In this document: positions 11,891-24,744 of the stretch, piece by piece
Layout of the letters: every line of letters starts with the position of its first letter
Numbering within the stretch: the stretch's first letter is position 1
NCBI RefSeq assembly: GCF_963678635.1
Contig: NC_087065.1
Span: 25,067,254-25,131,253, forward strand
DNA length: 64,000 nt
From: Symsagittifera roscoffensis
Taxonomy: Eukaryota > Xenacoelomorpha > Acoela > Convolutidae
Direction of reading: 5' to 3'
Notes under the pieces: generated by a model
What the model saw: the letters and a program-made list of their open reading frames with translations, nothing else
Database searches by the model: none
What the model was told of the DNA's origin: nothing
Made by a program: the position numbers and the translations under genes

Positions 11891-12540
11891 TAAGACTGCT
11901 TAAAAATCGAAAACGCTTGAGAGCCAAAAAATTGAAACGATTGAGAGCAGTAAAACATCACTCTATGGAATTGATATACCCTCTCAACAACTCGTCACAC
12001 CAAGACAAAATAAGACCTGACGAATTAGGATTACAAAAAAAATAAGAATTCACAGTTAAGGAACTAGAACAATTGACACCTGATTTTTGCATCAGTTAAT
12101 CATCCTAACACTTATGTCAACATCTAGTTTAGCAAATGAACAAACAAAAACTGTACAAAATGGAATCATCATAGGTTCTCGATATGACATTCTGATAAGA
12201 CCGCATCAGCAAATGATAGGATATATAAAATCAAAATAACCAAAGTAAAACCCTTCTCCTCAAAAAAACGAATCCTAAAAACTCGTTTTTCGAGGAAACG
12301 GAACGCAATTTCAGAACCTGAAAAAACAACTGTACTACACCTTTAAAATCAACAAGATCAAGTAACAAACACAAAAAGTGAGTAAAGACATTTTTTCCGA
12401 TTCCGAAGCAACATCATTATTCATAAAAACTAAACAAAGAAAAAAATTAACCCAATTTCTTTAAAAAGAAATTGGTTCGAAAACAAATAAGTTTTTTTTC
12501 AAAAAAGTAACAAACTACACAGAAATTTTTTTAGAATTAG
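11891..12540. other. A-rich non-coding stretch
   Basis: This runs from the end of the inverted-repeat arm to the first patchy coding similarity. It is A-rich with short homopolymers. I see no gene. Confidence 0.4.
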
Positions 12541-13760
12541 AACTAAAAATACAAATAATTAATCATAATTCACGAGATATAAACAACATAACCTCACTTC
12601 ATGGAATATTCACAATCGAATTTCAATCACCAGATCAAATTAGCCAAACTCCATATAAATTAAAGACAGATGACATAAAATTAAGTTTTAAAAAAAAATT
12701 TCTTGGAATAGAATAAAAATACACATCATCAAAAATTACAACGAGCAAACTCAAGATTCACAAAAGATGTCTTTGCAATAATTTACAGTTATGTTTTCAT
12801 CTTAGATACAGAAGAAATTTGTTTTTTATCACCACCAAAAACATCACTACATACGTCTGTAAGAACAGAAATCAACTTATTTTTTAGATTCTTGGATGGA
12901 ATTTGCGAAAAAATCTTTGATACGGAAGTATCACCAATAACAAAAATCGATCTCCAAAAAAACTTAGCATGGTTTATGATCGACTACTTCAAACATAACA
13001 AAAAACTCTTAGCTTAATTGAGAATAAATTTTTGTACAAACTGTGAGAAAGCTATTTGTTTGCAGCTGAAACTTGTCATACTTGGGATCCTAACTGGTAT
13101 CATGCAACTTTTCAAGGTTTGCAATTCAAGGAATTTCTGTTGAAAGATTTTTTGAAAGTTACTTCATTGACAACAGACGCAACGCCACTGATTTACAAAA
13201 AAAAAGTTTTTTAACAGAACAGGTAATGCCCCCTTAAACTCTGCATTTACGCATGCACAAGCAATTTTGGACAGAACAACAACACTAAAACAACACGATT
13301 TTCGAATACCATCAGAAATTGCAAATCGAAAAACCGTTACCACAAGGCTGGTAACAACACATTAAATTAATTCATTAATACTTCCTGCAATTAAACCACC
13401 ACATACTAAAAAAACACCGTTTCAACAATTTAAATTACAGCCAATAGCTAAACCAAACTCCCATCGAAAACATCTATCTATGGATTTAAGACCTATAACT
13501 AAAAAACGTTCTTTTAATAGACAAAACCAAACCACAACACCCTTTCGCCAGCACTAAATATGAGTTTTTTTTTGCAAACAATAGTAGTCAGATTGAGTGA
13601 ATCAATCAGAACCTCTCGACCATCACTAATACCAACAACAATCCAAAAGTACAACTCACAAACAGCCTGTTTTCGTGATAAAACAAACACTCAAACAGAT
13701 CACTTCGAAAAATACTCATTTTTGTCAACAAAATAATCAAAATAAAAAAATCCAAGGTTG
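12540..13760 (+). pseudogene. Decayed LTR-retroelement gag region
   Basis: Patches of plus-strand reading frame, separated by stops and frame changes, read like retroelement Gag: helical segments near 12560-12720 and 12760-13015, then a basic Thr/Pro/Gln-rich part near 13440-13560. At 13669-13735 the frame CFRDKTNTQTDHFEKY looks like a ruined zinc knuckle with most ligands replaced. It sits in the same strand and order as the protease remnant downstream, so it is probably the unduplicated 5' part of that element. Confidence 0.4.
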
Positions 13761-14613
13761 AATCAAAATAATTAACCAAAGTCACTTCTCTTGATGAAGA
13801 ATAATCTCACAACAATCGAAAATAACCATATAAAGCTGTTCAAAAGAAATACCAATGATATAATGACAATGCACCAGATGACATTTTCCAACCAGATGTT
13901 TCCGAACCATATTTAGACCCACCGAGAATTGAATCACGAAAAACTAAATTCCCAACAAAACTAAACTTTTCACCACCAACTGATAGTAAACGAACACAAA
14001 ACCCGATAAGTACTCAGAAATAAAAATCTAAAACAATGAAAACTGAAATACCAATAGCTTTTGATTTGTAACAACATGAACTCAGAAACACCAACTGAGA
14101 AATTTCACCCAAAAACCTAATACAGCAGAACCAATTCAAATGACGCTATATCCAAAGCTTATGGATGAATCATCAGTTATTTGAAAACCGTAGACTACCA
14201 AACGGAAAATTCAAACAACTCGCTGTAGTAATAGAAACAGCAGTACGGAAAAATCTTTTTAAAACTCACAAGAAAAGTAAAATTGAAAAATGACAAAATT
14301 TTAATCAAGACTTTAACCCCACAATTACAAAAAGTAGCAAAAAAGAGAAAATCATCAAAAAAGAGAAATTTTTTCATTCCGTGAACCAGACGTTGATTTT
14401 AGAATGCTTTCAGACAAATCAGAGCAAACAGAAACCTCAATGAAACTGAAAGAAACAGAAAAATTGAAAATACCAGATACTTCAAACGTTTAGACAACAG
14501 GATCACATATAAACACTAAACAGCACTCAGTAAACAAAAAAAAGAGAAAAAATTACACAAGTACTTAACATAAATGAGAGCAACCAAATTTCACAACAAA
14601 ACCCCTAAAAGAA
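13761..14613. other. A-rich stretch between gag remnant and tandem array
   Basis: Short plus-strand peptide patches are present but none can be assigned. This probably continues the decayed retroelement. It is unique to the left flank of the tandem array. Confidence 0.35.
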
Positions 14614-14819
14614 AATATAATCTACTCAATGAAAATAAACAAAGTAATATAAGTTCAGGAAAACCACTACCATCCAATTATAATCACAAAAGATCATAAT
14701 TACCATAAAATCATAACGTTCGAGGAAGATTTTCAGATATAACAAATTCATAATATATTACCTAAAACAGATATAGACGTTGTAATAGCCGCAAAAGCCA
14801 GTATAAAAAGAATGATTCA

Positions 14820-16860
14820 AGATCAAAATCAAAGAGAAGTAACTATTCAAACTACAACAGAAATCAATCATACTCAGATAGTCGAAACAGAAACCACCTG
14901 AATGAAGGTGGTTGAAACTATTCAGGTAACCGTAACAGAAATTTTTTCAAATATCTGTTCCAGAAATCACGCAAATAATAATGATAGAAGTAACAATTAT
15001 AGATCACGAGAACAATCCAATTAAAATAGGAATAGTAGTAAAATCTATAAAAATAGATCATCTCGGATTTTTTCTAAATCATCAAATTGAAAAAATTACA
15101 ATGTTCAAATCGACAATATCAAAATCATAGAAACAACACACTAAAACATCAGCAATAAAAAATCTTCTAGACCACCCTCTCTCTTGGTTCGCGACTCGCG
15201 TTTCTTATTCTTCAGCATCAATTTCTTGGATCAGCCTGATCATTACTCCGCTCATTTTTGTGACAGCTATTTGCGATCGCGTCCAACTTCTTGGTGGCGT
15301 ATTGTCGCTTGCTCGTAAATCCAGAGTCGATGTGGTCGTCAAGAAAATCAAGAAACTCAACCTGAAACAACTATTGAACCCCCAAGATTTGGAACCAATG
15401 AAACCTCGAACTTTCAATTCAACCACATCCACTGAAATAGTTCAGAAGACGACAGTTAAACCGTAATTACACTATGATTATTATGTTAAAAATTGAACAT
15501 GAATTTAAAACTCCTATTTATTCAGATCATTATCAAATTGATCAACTTAATTACAACACCGAGGAACTAGACAGAAGTCAAATCGCAGATATAGAACATA
15601 TTTCACAACAAACAACTAATAATAAATAGTAGTCGTAGATACACAAAAATGAACAACTACAGCGCCCCCACAGTAAGAGAGAATGTGGACCAGCTACTTC
15701 TGTTAGAAAGTCGAAATCATTATACAAAAACTCAACCCCCAGACTTAGAAGTAGATTTTTTAACCGACTCAGGAGCTGAATCAAACATTTTTGACGTAAA
15801 TACATGGAATGAAATTCAGTCATTAAATCCAAACATGATACTTCAAGGTACAGCAAGTAAGTAAGCAACAGCTCGCACAATGTACAAATTCACGGAAAGA
15901 GCAAATTTTTCTTCTACAAACGACATAAACAATCGAAATCACAAACTCCTATTGAATGTTTTAAAGATATATTTCACAGCACAATTATCAAATAAATTAT
16001 AGTAGGATTCCCATTTGTTACTACATAAACACCCAAAAATTAAAATACTAGCTAGCTAGAACTGGAATTCAAAGATACATATACTCGAAAAAGAAGTACT
16101 TCATTAAAATTTTTGAAAGACTACCAAAACATTTGAAACCTTTTATTGAATTCATTATAATTTTTCATTAATTCAAATACATCAGTACCATAAAAATAAA
16201 AACGCACAAAAAATACATAAGTTTGACCTTGCTTTCAGACCAAATCATAAACGTTTTTGCGTAACAATATCCTCGATAAACTATGCAAAAACACGAAACA
16301 GAGGTTGTTGAACTGCACGCATCTTAAAGTTCACTTTACAAATTCACACTTCTTTTACAAATTCTAGGTTATTCTGAAACAAATTCTTCATCCAATTGAA
16401 GAAAAAGCATATAAAGTAAATAATATCTTAAAATTGTTTCCTCTTGTCAATCTAGTATATTCGATGAAGAATTGTCCAATATTATTAGCGCACTTAAAAA
16501 CATTATCGGTTTTTTTGTAAAAAAAACAACTTATTTTAAACTTTCTTCTCAAAATTCAAAATAAACAACAAAATAACAAATATTTTTAAATAAATGTTAA
16601 TTTTTAGCAATCACTTTTATGTCAAGATAAAATTGAACCAATAGATAATTCATTATCAAAACACTGTATATGTCTCATCAAAATTTGATATAGGAAAAAT
16701 TTGCTCACCATTACATCTTCCACTGAAGTCAGACAAATTTTTCAAGAAACAACGCGCAAGTAAAGCATTTATAGATTTACAAAACAAAGTAAACCGAAAA
16801 AGCGTGATTATTCCACGACATGGCTACCCTGGACCTGAACTCAAAACAGATTGATTCAAA
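14820..16860 (+). pseudogene. Retroelement gag tail, aspartic protease and RT start, array copy 1
   Basis: A Ser/Arg/Asn-rich Gag tail (SRSKSKRSNYSNYNRNQ) reads from about 14815. An aspartic protease follows at 15649-15864 with VDFLTDSGAESN, the catalytic DSGA being at 15766-15777. Downstream, in shifted frames, come KDTYTRKRSTSLKFLK near 16070-16120 and then SPLHLPLKSDKFFKKQRASK near 16708-16767, the segment that leads into reverse transcriptase. The polymerase itself is absent: the sequence changes character at about 16860. Multiple stops and frameshifts make this a relic of a Ty3/gypsy-like element. Confidence 0.65.
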
Positions 16861-17130
16861 AGCGTAGCTTTTTTTGTTCTCTATCATGTTGTTGCATTGA
16901 TTTAAAGCGTTTGATTTTTTTTCACGACGTGCTTGATGTAGTTCATTTTTTTGAAACGTTGTATTATTTTCATTGCTTTAGCGAGATCAACAGTTTTTAT
17001 ACAACTTTTTCCCATCACGTAGCGGAAAACGTTTTGCATCAGGTGTGTCAAATAACTCAAAAAAACTATCAAAAATTTACAAATAATTTAAGTTGCGGTT
17101 TTCAATCATGATTCGAATTGGAAACACCGC

Positions 17131-17203
17131 GCAGTTCGCCAGGCATCGACAGATAAAATATCGCCAGGTATCGACAGAGTTCGCCAGGCATCGACAGATG
17201 AAA
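17131..17203 (+). repeat. Three short repeats of a CGCCAGGCATCGACAGA unit
   Basis: The unit TCGCCAGG(C/T)ATCGACAGA occurs three times within 73 bp. The same cluster is found at about 22092-22164 and 27060-27132 in the other array copies. It marks the approximate boundary between the retroelement side and the Polinton side of each unit. Confidence 0.75.
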
Positions 17204-17894
17204 AATCATTATTTCAAAAATTAATCTTTTGTGAATTTTATCTGTCAATGAAATCAAATAAATTGCTGGTCTCGAACTCGTTTTCTATTTTTCCTTAGAT
17301 AGCTGACATAACTTCAGAGGCTTTTGCATGTATTTGTTTGTAAAAATTGGTTAAATTATTCTCATCATAGCTCGTAATTATGCTCTCAAACTTATGCTCG
17401 GACCGGCTCGCAATGACAGATATCCGATGGAATTTAAATTCCCAAGGGTTTTTTATTCGATTCCGAAAATCTGATGCTAATTAAATTCTCAAGGGTTGAT
17501 ATTTGGATTCCAAAAAGAAAAATAAAATAAACCACCGGTATCGAACCAAACTTGACAGAAAATTTTTAGCGCTACACAAAAAAATTTTTTGAAAAAATAG
17601 TCTTCTACACTTTGTTTCTCTGTATCATTCAAGAGTAGAATATGATACAGAAAAAACTTCAAAACACGATAAGATTTGGTATAATTCGATATGTTAACAA
17701 ATCATTAGAAAATTTTACTCTTTAAAAAGATAATTTTGCTCTATTTGCCTAAATTTTGGTGAAACCTACTGAAACTTCAAAAAATTGAGATTTTCTGAGA
17801 ACAAAAAGCTAAACTAATAAGAAGTTATGTGAATCACAGCATCGTGTAGTAAGTTTATTGCCATAAATTACACTAACAAAAATGAAACTACACC
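17204..17894. other. Unassigned stretch on the Polinton side of array unit 1
   Basis: No gene is supported. The equivalent stretches are 22165-22854 and 27133-27824. Part of it (from about 17620) is related to the sequence preceding the protease copies at 29190 and 30720, so it belongs to the Polinton 3' side. Confidence 0.4.
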
Positions 17895-18240
17895 TTTACA
17901 TAAAATTACTTCGAAAATTCAAAACATGCACATCATGGATTTTTTTCAAATTCTGGAAGAATTTAAAAATGCTGAAGAAATGCTGAATGAAGTGCGTAAA
18001 ATCCACACAAATTATCAGTTTTTTGTAGCTTTCGAGGAACATTCGCCACTACTTTTTGTCAAAAAGGAGTAAGTTAATTTTTTTCTAACCAAAAAATCAG
18101 CAAAGTGGTAAGTTTTATTCAACCGAGCTATCATGATCCAGTGTTCTCCTCTATCATTGCTTGGTGCTGAGATAACAGTTGCAAAAGAAAATTTTTTTAG
18201 TCGAGGTACTTTATTGGAACGGTAAGAATGCATCTACTTG
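17895..18240 (-). pseudogene. Polinton (Maverick) adenovirus-type cysteine protease remnant, copy 1
   Basis: These proteases process capsid proteins in Polintons and adenoviruses. The minus strand reads KVPRLKKFSFATVISAPS then DRGEHWIMIA (GEHWIM at 18132-18149, containing the catalytic His) then YHFADFL (acidic residue). After a frame change comes CGFYALHSAF (CGFY at 17996-18007), the catalytic Cys block. The C-terminal block resembling HDVHVLNF follows at about 17925. The motif order H, D, C matches the family. Frame changes and stops make it non-functional. Confidence 0.75.
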
Positions 18241-18639
18241 AATCTGAGCTCCTAGATTTTTTCGATAAATTGCAAGCGTAAAACATTATCTATCTTTGCA
18301 ATTGATAGCTGATTTACAACTAAAAACAAAGAAATTGATCGTTTGATAGTGCACTATAGGATAAAAAAAGAAAGATTAATGACTTACACTCATTTATGTT
18401 TTGAATCAACAAAGTCCCACTCACAAGCCTTATGTAGTGGGAAAAGGTGAATGAACATTGTTTTAAAGTCTAGGTTGAAGAAATGTCTCGGGTTTCAATT
18501 AATCAGCATTCATTCTCTATTTTTCTGGAGTTTTAATTCTGAGGAAAAACAAAACAGATAAAACAGAGACAATAATGATGGAAAGTCCCAAAAAAGTTTG
18601 AGTAGTTTTATAGGAACCTGAAAACTCAAAAAAACTAAA

Positions 18640-18850
18640 CTTTTTTGGCGACTGTTCCGAGTTTGTCAACTTGAATGTTTGATAGTCTTTCTCCCAAGAC
18701 TATCACTTCCGTTACTTGCTCAAGGGAAATTGGAAAAACATTTCTAATTTCAAGTTTTCTCCACTAAGTTCTGGATAATGCAAGTGCTCAGCTGCATACT
18801 GTAGTGAAGTCAAGTCAAAAACTAGAATATAGTGATTCAGATGGTAAAAT
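18640..18850 (-). pseudogene. Polinton major capsid protein C-terminus remnant, copy 1
   Basis: The minus strand, in patches of different frames, resembles the end of the Polinton double-jelly-roll capsid protein: a patch reading like SLQYAAEH, then LSGE.LK, then VTEVIVLGE and VDKLGTV. It lies just upstream (minus sense) of the protease, as in the longer copy at 31545-32130. Equivalent remnants lie at about 23605-23810 and 28575-28770. Confidence 0.5.
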
Positions 18851-19581
18851 ACTTTTCGGCACCCGAATATCCCATATATTAAGATAGTGTATAGATTTCC
18901 CTATGTATAAGGATTAGAAATTCTTTTAGCGAATGAAGAACTCATTAAGATAGGGAATAGTTTTCCCAATGTATTAAGATAGGTAAAGATCGGGTTTCAG
19001 TGTGATGGTAAGAGAATGGTTAGAAAAACGGTTTTTTTTTTTGGTTTTTGTGTAGAAATGTCTAGTTATGTAGCAAAAATTTCGGCGAGCGTTATCTAAT
19101 ATGTGAATATCAATGGTTAACTACGCGTAGGTTGTAGAAAGAAGGTTTTATAATTTTCATGTACATGGTGAGTCATTGGAAAGAACTTCAAAAAATTAGA
19201 TTTTTTATCAAAAATAATGAGAGTTTTTCAAAAAAACTTCAAAACACAATAAGATTTGGTATAATTCGATCTCTTAACTAATTATTAGATAATTTTACTC
19301 TTTATTAAGATAACTTTGCTCTATTTACCTAAAATTTTGATGAAGCCTACTGAAACTTCAAAAAATTTAGTTTTTTTAGAAAAAAAATTAAATTACAAAG
19401 AAACTATGTAAATCACAGCATCGTATAATAAATTTATTGCCATAATTTACACTCACAAAATTAAAACTACACATTTACATAAGATTACGAAACAGTAATT
19501 ACGTGGACAAAAACAACAAATCGACAAATTGACCATCAAAACAAAAAGAACCAAATTGTTTTGTCAATACAAGAAAAAAAT
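18851..19581. other. Junction stretch at the end of array unit 1
   Basis: This holds an AT-rich part with three diffuse ATTAAGATAG(G/T)-type repeats (18878-18990) and a truncated start of another Polinton 3' side up to about 19489. About 90 nt of linker follows, then the next unit. No gene is seen. Equivalent stretches lie at 23811-24542 and 28771-29417. Confidence 0.4.
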
Positions 19582-19779
19582 ATATAATCTACTCAATGAA
19601 AATAAACAAAGTAATTTAAGTTCAGGAAAACCACTACCATCCAATTATAATTACAAAAGATCATAATACCATAAAATCATAACTTTCGAGGAAGATTTTC
19701 AGATATAACAAATTCATAATATATTACCTAAAACAGATATAGACGTTGTAATAGCCGCAAAAGCCAGTATAAAAAGAAT

Positions 19780-21830
19780 GATTCAAGATCAAAATCAAAG
19801 AGAAGTAACTATTCAAACTACAACAGAAATCAATCATACTCAGATAGTCGAAACAGAAACCACCTGAATGAAGGTGGTTGAAACTATTCAGGTAACCGTA
19901 ACAGAAATTTTTTCAAATATCTGTTCCAGAAATCACGCAAATAATAATGATAGAAGTAACAATTATAGATCACGAGAACAATCCAATTAAAATAGGAATA
20001 GTAGTAAAATCTATAAAAATAGATCATCTCGGATTTTTTCTAAACCATCAAATTGAAAAAATTACAATGTTCAAATCGACAATATCAAAATCATAGAAAC
20101 AACACACTAAAACATCAGCAATAAAAAATCTTCTAGACCACCCTCTCTCTTGGTTCGCGACTCGCGTTTCTTATTCTTCAGCATCAATTTCTTGGATCAG
20201 CCTGATCTTTACTCCGCTCATTTTTGTGACAGCTATTTGCGATCGCGTCCAACTTCTTGGTGGCGTATTGTCGCTTGCTCGTAAATCCAGAGTCGATGTG
20301 GTCGTCAAGAAAATCAAGAAACTCAACCTGAAACAACTATTGAACCCCCAAGATTTGGAACCAATGAAACCTCGAACTTTCAATTCAACCACATCCACTC
20401 AAATAGTTCAGATGACGACAGTGAAACCGTAATTACACTATGATTATTATGTTAAAAATTGAACATGAATATAAAACTCCTATTTATTCAGATCATTATC
20501 AAATTGATCAACTTAATTACAACACCGAGGAACTAGACAGAAGTCAAATCGCAGATATAGAACATATTTCACAACAAACAACTAATAATAAATAGTAGTC
20601 ATAGACACACAAAAATGAACAACTACAGCGCCCCCACAGTAAGAAAGAATGTGGACCAGCTACTTCTGTTAGAAAGTCGAAATCATCATACAAAAACTCA
20701 ACCCCCAGACTTAGAAGTAGATTTTTTAACCGAATCAGGAGCAGAATCAAACATTTTTGACCTAAAAACATGGAATGAAATTCAGTCATTAAATCCAAAC
20801 ATGATACTTCAAGGTACAGCAAGTAAGTAAGCAACAGCTCGCACAATGTACAAATTCATGGAAAGATCAAACTTTTCTACAAACGACATAAACAATCGAA
20901 ATCACAAACTCCTATTGAATGTTTTAAAGATATATTTCACAGCACAATTATCAAATAAATTATAGTAGGATTCCCATTTGTTACTACATAAACACCCAAA
21001 AATTAAAATACTAGCTAGCTAGAACTGGAATTCAAAGATACATATACGCGAAAAAGAAGTACTTCATTAAAATTTTTGAAAGACTACCAAAACATTTGAA
21101 ACCTTTTATTGAATTCATTATAGTTTTTCATTAATTCAAATACATCAGTACCATAAAAATAAAAACGCACAAAAATACATAAGTTTGACCTTGCTTTCAG
21201 ACCAAATCATAAACGTTTTTGCGTAACAATATCCTCGATAAACTATGCAAAAACACGAAACAGAGGTTGTTGAACTACACGCATCTTAAAGTTCACTTTA
21301 CAAATTCACACTTCTTTTACGAATTCTAGGTTATTCTGGAACAAATTCTTCATCCAATTGAAGAAAAAGCATATAAAGTAAATAATATCTTAAAATTGTT
21401 TCCTCTTGTCAATCTAGTATATTCGATGAAGAATTGTCCAATATTATTAGCGCACTTAAAAACATTATCGATTTTTTTGTAAAAAAACAACTTATTTTAA
21501 ACTTTCATCTCAAAATTCAAAATAAACAACAAAATAACAAATATTTTTAACTAATGTTAATTTTTAGCAATCACTTTTATGTCAAGATAAAATTGAACCA
21601 ATAGATAATTCATTATCAAAACACTGTATATGTCTCATCAAAATTTGATATAGGAAAAATTTGCTCACCATTACATCTTCCACTGAAGTCAGACAAATTT
21701 TTCAAGAAACAACGCGCAAGTAAAGCATTTATAGATTTACAAAACAAAGTAAACCGAAAAAGCGTGATTATTCCACGACATGGCTACCCTGGACCTGAAC
21801 TCAAAACGGATTGATTCAAAAGCGTAGCTT
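19780..21830 (+). pseudogene. Retroelement gag tail, protease and RT start, array copy 2
   Basis: Same content as copy 1. The protease frame is 20615-20830. Here the catalytic aspartate codon is changed, so the motif reads ESGA, which alone would inactivate the enzyme. Small indels distinguish it from the other copies, for example in the segment after the protease (20858-20880). Confidence 0.65.
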
Positions 21831-22854
21831 TTTTTGTTCTCTATCATGTTGTTGCATTGATTTAAAGCGTTAGATTTTTTTTCACGACGTGCTTGATGTA
21901 GTTCATTTTTTTGAAACGTTGTTTTATTTTCATTGCTTTAGCGAGATCAACAGTTTTTATACAACTTTTCCCCATCACGTAGCGGAAAACGTTTTGCATC
22001 AGGTGTGTCAAATAACTCAAAAAAACTATCAAAAATTTACAAATAATTTAAGTTGCGGTTTTCAATCATGATTCGAATTGGAAACACCGGGCAGTTCGCC
22101 AGGCATCGACAGATAAAATATCGCCAGGTATCGACAGAGTTCGCCAGGCATCGACAGATGAAAAATCATTATTTCAAAAATTAATCTTTTGTGAATTTTA
22201 TCTGTCAATGAAATCAAATAAATTGCTGGTCTCGAACTCGTTTTCTAAAATTTCCTTAGATAGCTGTCATAACTTCAGAGGCTTTTGCATGTATTTGTTT
22301 GTAAAAATTGGTTAAATTATTCTCATCATAGCTCGTAATTATGCTCTCAAACTTATGCTCGGACCGGCTCGCAATGACAGATATCCGATGGAATTTAAAT
22401 TCCCAAGGGTTTTTAATTCGATTCCGAAAATCTGATGCTAATTAAATTCTCAAGGGTTGATATTTGGATTCCAAAAATAAAAATAAAATAAACCACCGGT
22501 ATCGAACCAAACTTGACAGAAAATTTTTAGCGCTACACAAAATTTTTTTTGAAAAAATAGTCTTCTACACTTTGTTTCTCTGTATCATTCAAGAGTAGAA
22601 TATGATACAGAAAAAACTTCAAAACACGATAAGATTTGGTATAATTCGATATGTTAACAAATTATTCGAAAATTTTACTCTTTAAAAAGATAATTTTGCT
22701 CTATTTGCCTAAATTTTGGTGAAACCTACTGAAACGTCAAAAAATTGAGATTTTCTGAGAACAAAAAACTAAACTAATAAGAAGTTATGTGAATCACAGC
22801 ATCGTGTAGTAAGTTTATTGCCATAAATTACACTCACAAAAATGAAACTACACC

Positions 22855-23200
22855 TTTACATAAAATTACTTCGGAAATTCAAAACATGTACATCATGGAT
22901 TTTTTTCAAATTCTGGAAGAATTTAAAAATGATGAAGAAATGCTGAATGAAGTGCGTAAAATCCACACAAATTATCAGTTTTTTGTAGCTTTCGAGGAAC
23001 ATTTGCCACTACTTTTTGTCAAAAAGGAGTAAGTTAATTTTTTTCTAACCAAAAAATCAGCAAAGTGGTAAGTTTTATTCAACCGAGCTATCATGATCCA
23101 GTGCTCTCCTCTATCATTGCTTGGTGCTGAGATAACAGTTGCAAAAGAAAATTTTGTTAGTCGAGGTACTTTATTGGAACGGTAAGAATGCATCTACTTG
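22855..23200 (-). pseudogene. Polinton cysteine protease remnant, copy 2
   Basis: Same organisation as copy 1: GEHWIM, YHFADFL and, in another frame, the CGFY block. In this copy the codon after the GEHW block region carries a few private substitutions (for example GTGCTCTCC in place of GTGTTCTCC, silent for His-Glu). Confidence 0.7.
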
Positions 23201-24744
23201 AATCTGAGCTCCTAGATTTTTTCGATAAATTGCAAGCGTAAAACATTATCTATCTTTGCAATTGATAGCTGATTTACAACTAAAAACAAAGAAATTGATC
23301 GTTTGATAGTGCACTATAGGATAAAAAAAGAAAGATTAATGACTTACACTCATTTATGTTTTGAATCAACAAAGTCCCACTCACAAGCCTTATGTAGTGG
23401 GAAAAGGTGAATGAACATTGTTTTAAAGTCTAGGTTGAAGAAATGTCTCGGGTTTCAATTAAACAGCATTCATTCTCTATTTTTCTGGAGTTTTAATTCT
23501 GAGGAAAAACAAAACAGATAAAACAGAGACAATAATGATGGAAAGTCCCAAAAAAGTTTGAGTAGTTTTATAGGAACCTGAAAACTCAAAAAAACTAAAC
23601 TTTTTTGGCGACTGTTCCGAGTTTGTCAACTTGAATGTTTGATAGTCTTTCTCCCAAGACTATCACTTCCGTTACTTGCTCAAGGGAAATTGGAAAAACA
23701 TTTCTAATTTCAAGTTTTCTCCACTAAGTTCTGGATAATGCAAGTGCTCAGCTGCATACTGTAGTGAAGTCAAGTCAAAAACTAGAATATAGTGATTCAG
23801 ATGGTAAAATACTTTTCGGCACCCGAATATCCCATATATTAAGATAGTGTATAGATTTCCCTATGTATAAGGATTAGAAATTCTTTTAGCGAATGAAGAA
23901 CTCATTAAGATAGGGAATAGTTTTCCCAATGTATTAAGATAGGTAAAGATCGGGTTTCAGTGTGATGGTAAGAGAATGGTTAGAAAAACGTTTTTTTTTT
24001 CGGTTTTTGTGTAGAAATGTCTAGTTATGTAGCGAAAATTTCGGCGAGCGTTATCTAATATGTGAATATCAATGGTTAACTACGCGTAGGTTGTAGAAAG
24101 AAGGTTTTATAATTTTCATGTACATGGTGAGTCATTGGAAAGAACTTCAAAAATTTAGATTTTTTTATCAAAAATAATGAGAGTTTTTCAAAAAAACTTC
24201 AAAACACGATAAGATTTGGTATAATTCGATCTCTTAACTAATTATTAGATAATTTTACTCTTTATTAAGATAACTTTGCTCTATTTACCTAAAATTTTGT
24301 TGAAGCCTACTGAAACTTCAAAAAATTTAGTTTTTTTAGAAAAAAAAATTAAATTACAAAGAAACTATGTATATCACAGCATCGTATAATAAATTTATTG
24401 CCATAATTTACACTCACAAAATTAAAACTACACATTTACATAAGATTACGAAACAGTAATTACGTGGACAAAAACAACAAATCGACAAATTGACCATCAA
24501 AACAAAAAGAACCAAATTGTTTTGTCAATACAAGAAAAAAATATATAATCTACTCAATGAAAATAAACAAAGTAATATAAGTTCAGGAAAACCACTACCA
24601 TCCAATTATAATTACAAAAGATCATAATTACCATAAAATCATAACTTTCGAGGAAGATTTTCAGATATAACAAATTCATAATATATTACCTAAAACAGAT
24701 ATAGACGTTGTAATAGCCGCAAAAGTCAGTATAAAAAGAATGAT

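Noticed and set aside
16851-17111. 86-codon ORF repeated in the array copies
   Set aside because: Repeated only because the unit is amplified. The product has no recognisable motif, and the minus strand shows equally coding-like patches, so I could not choose.
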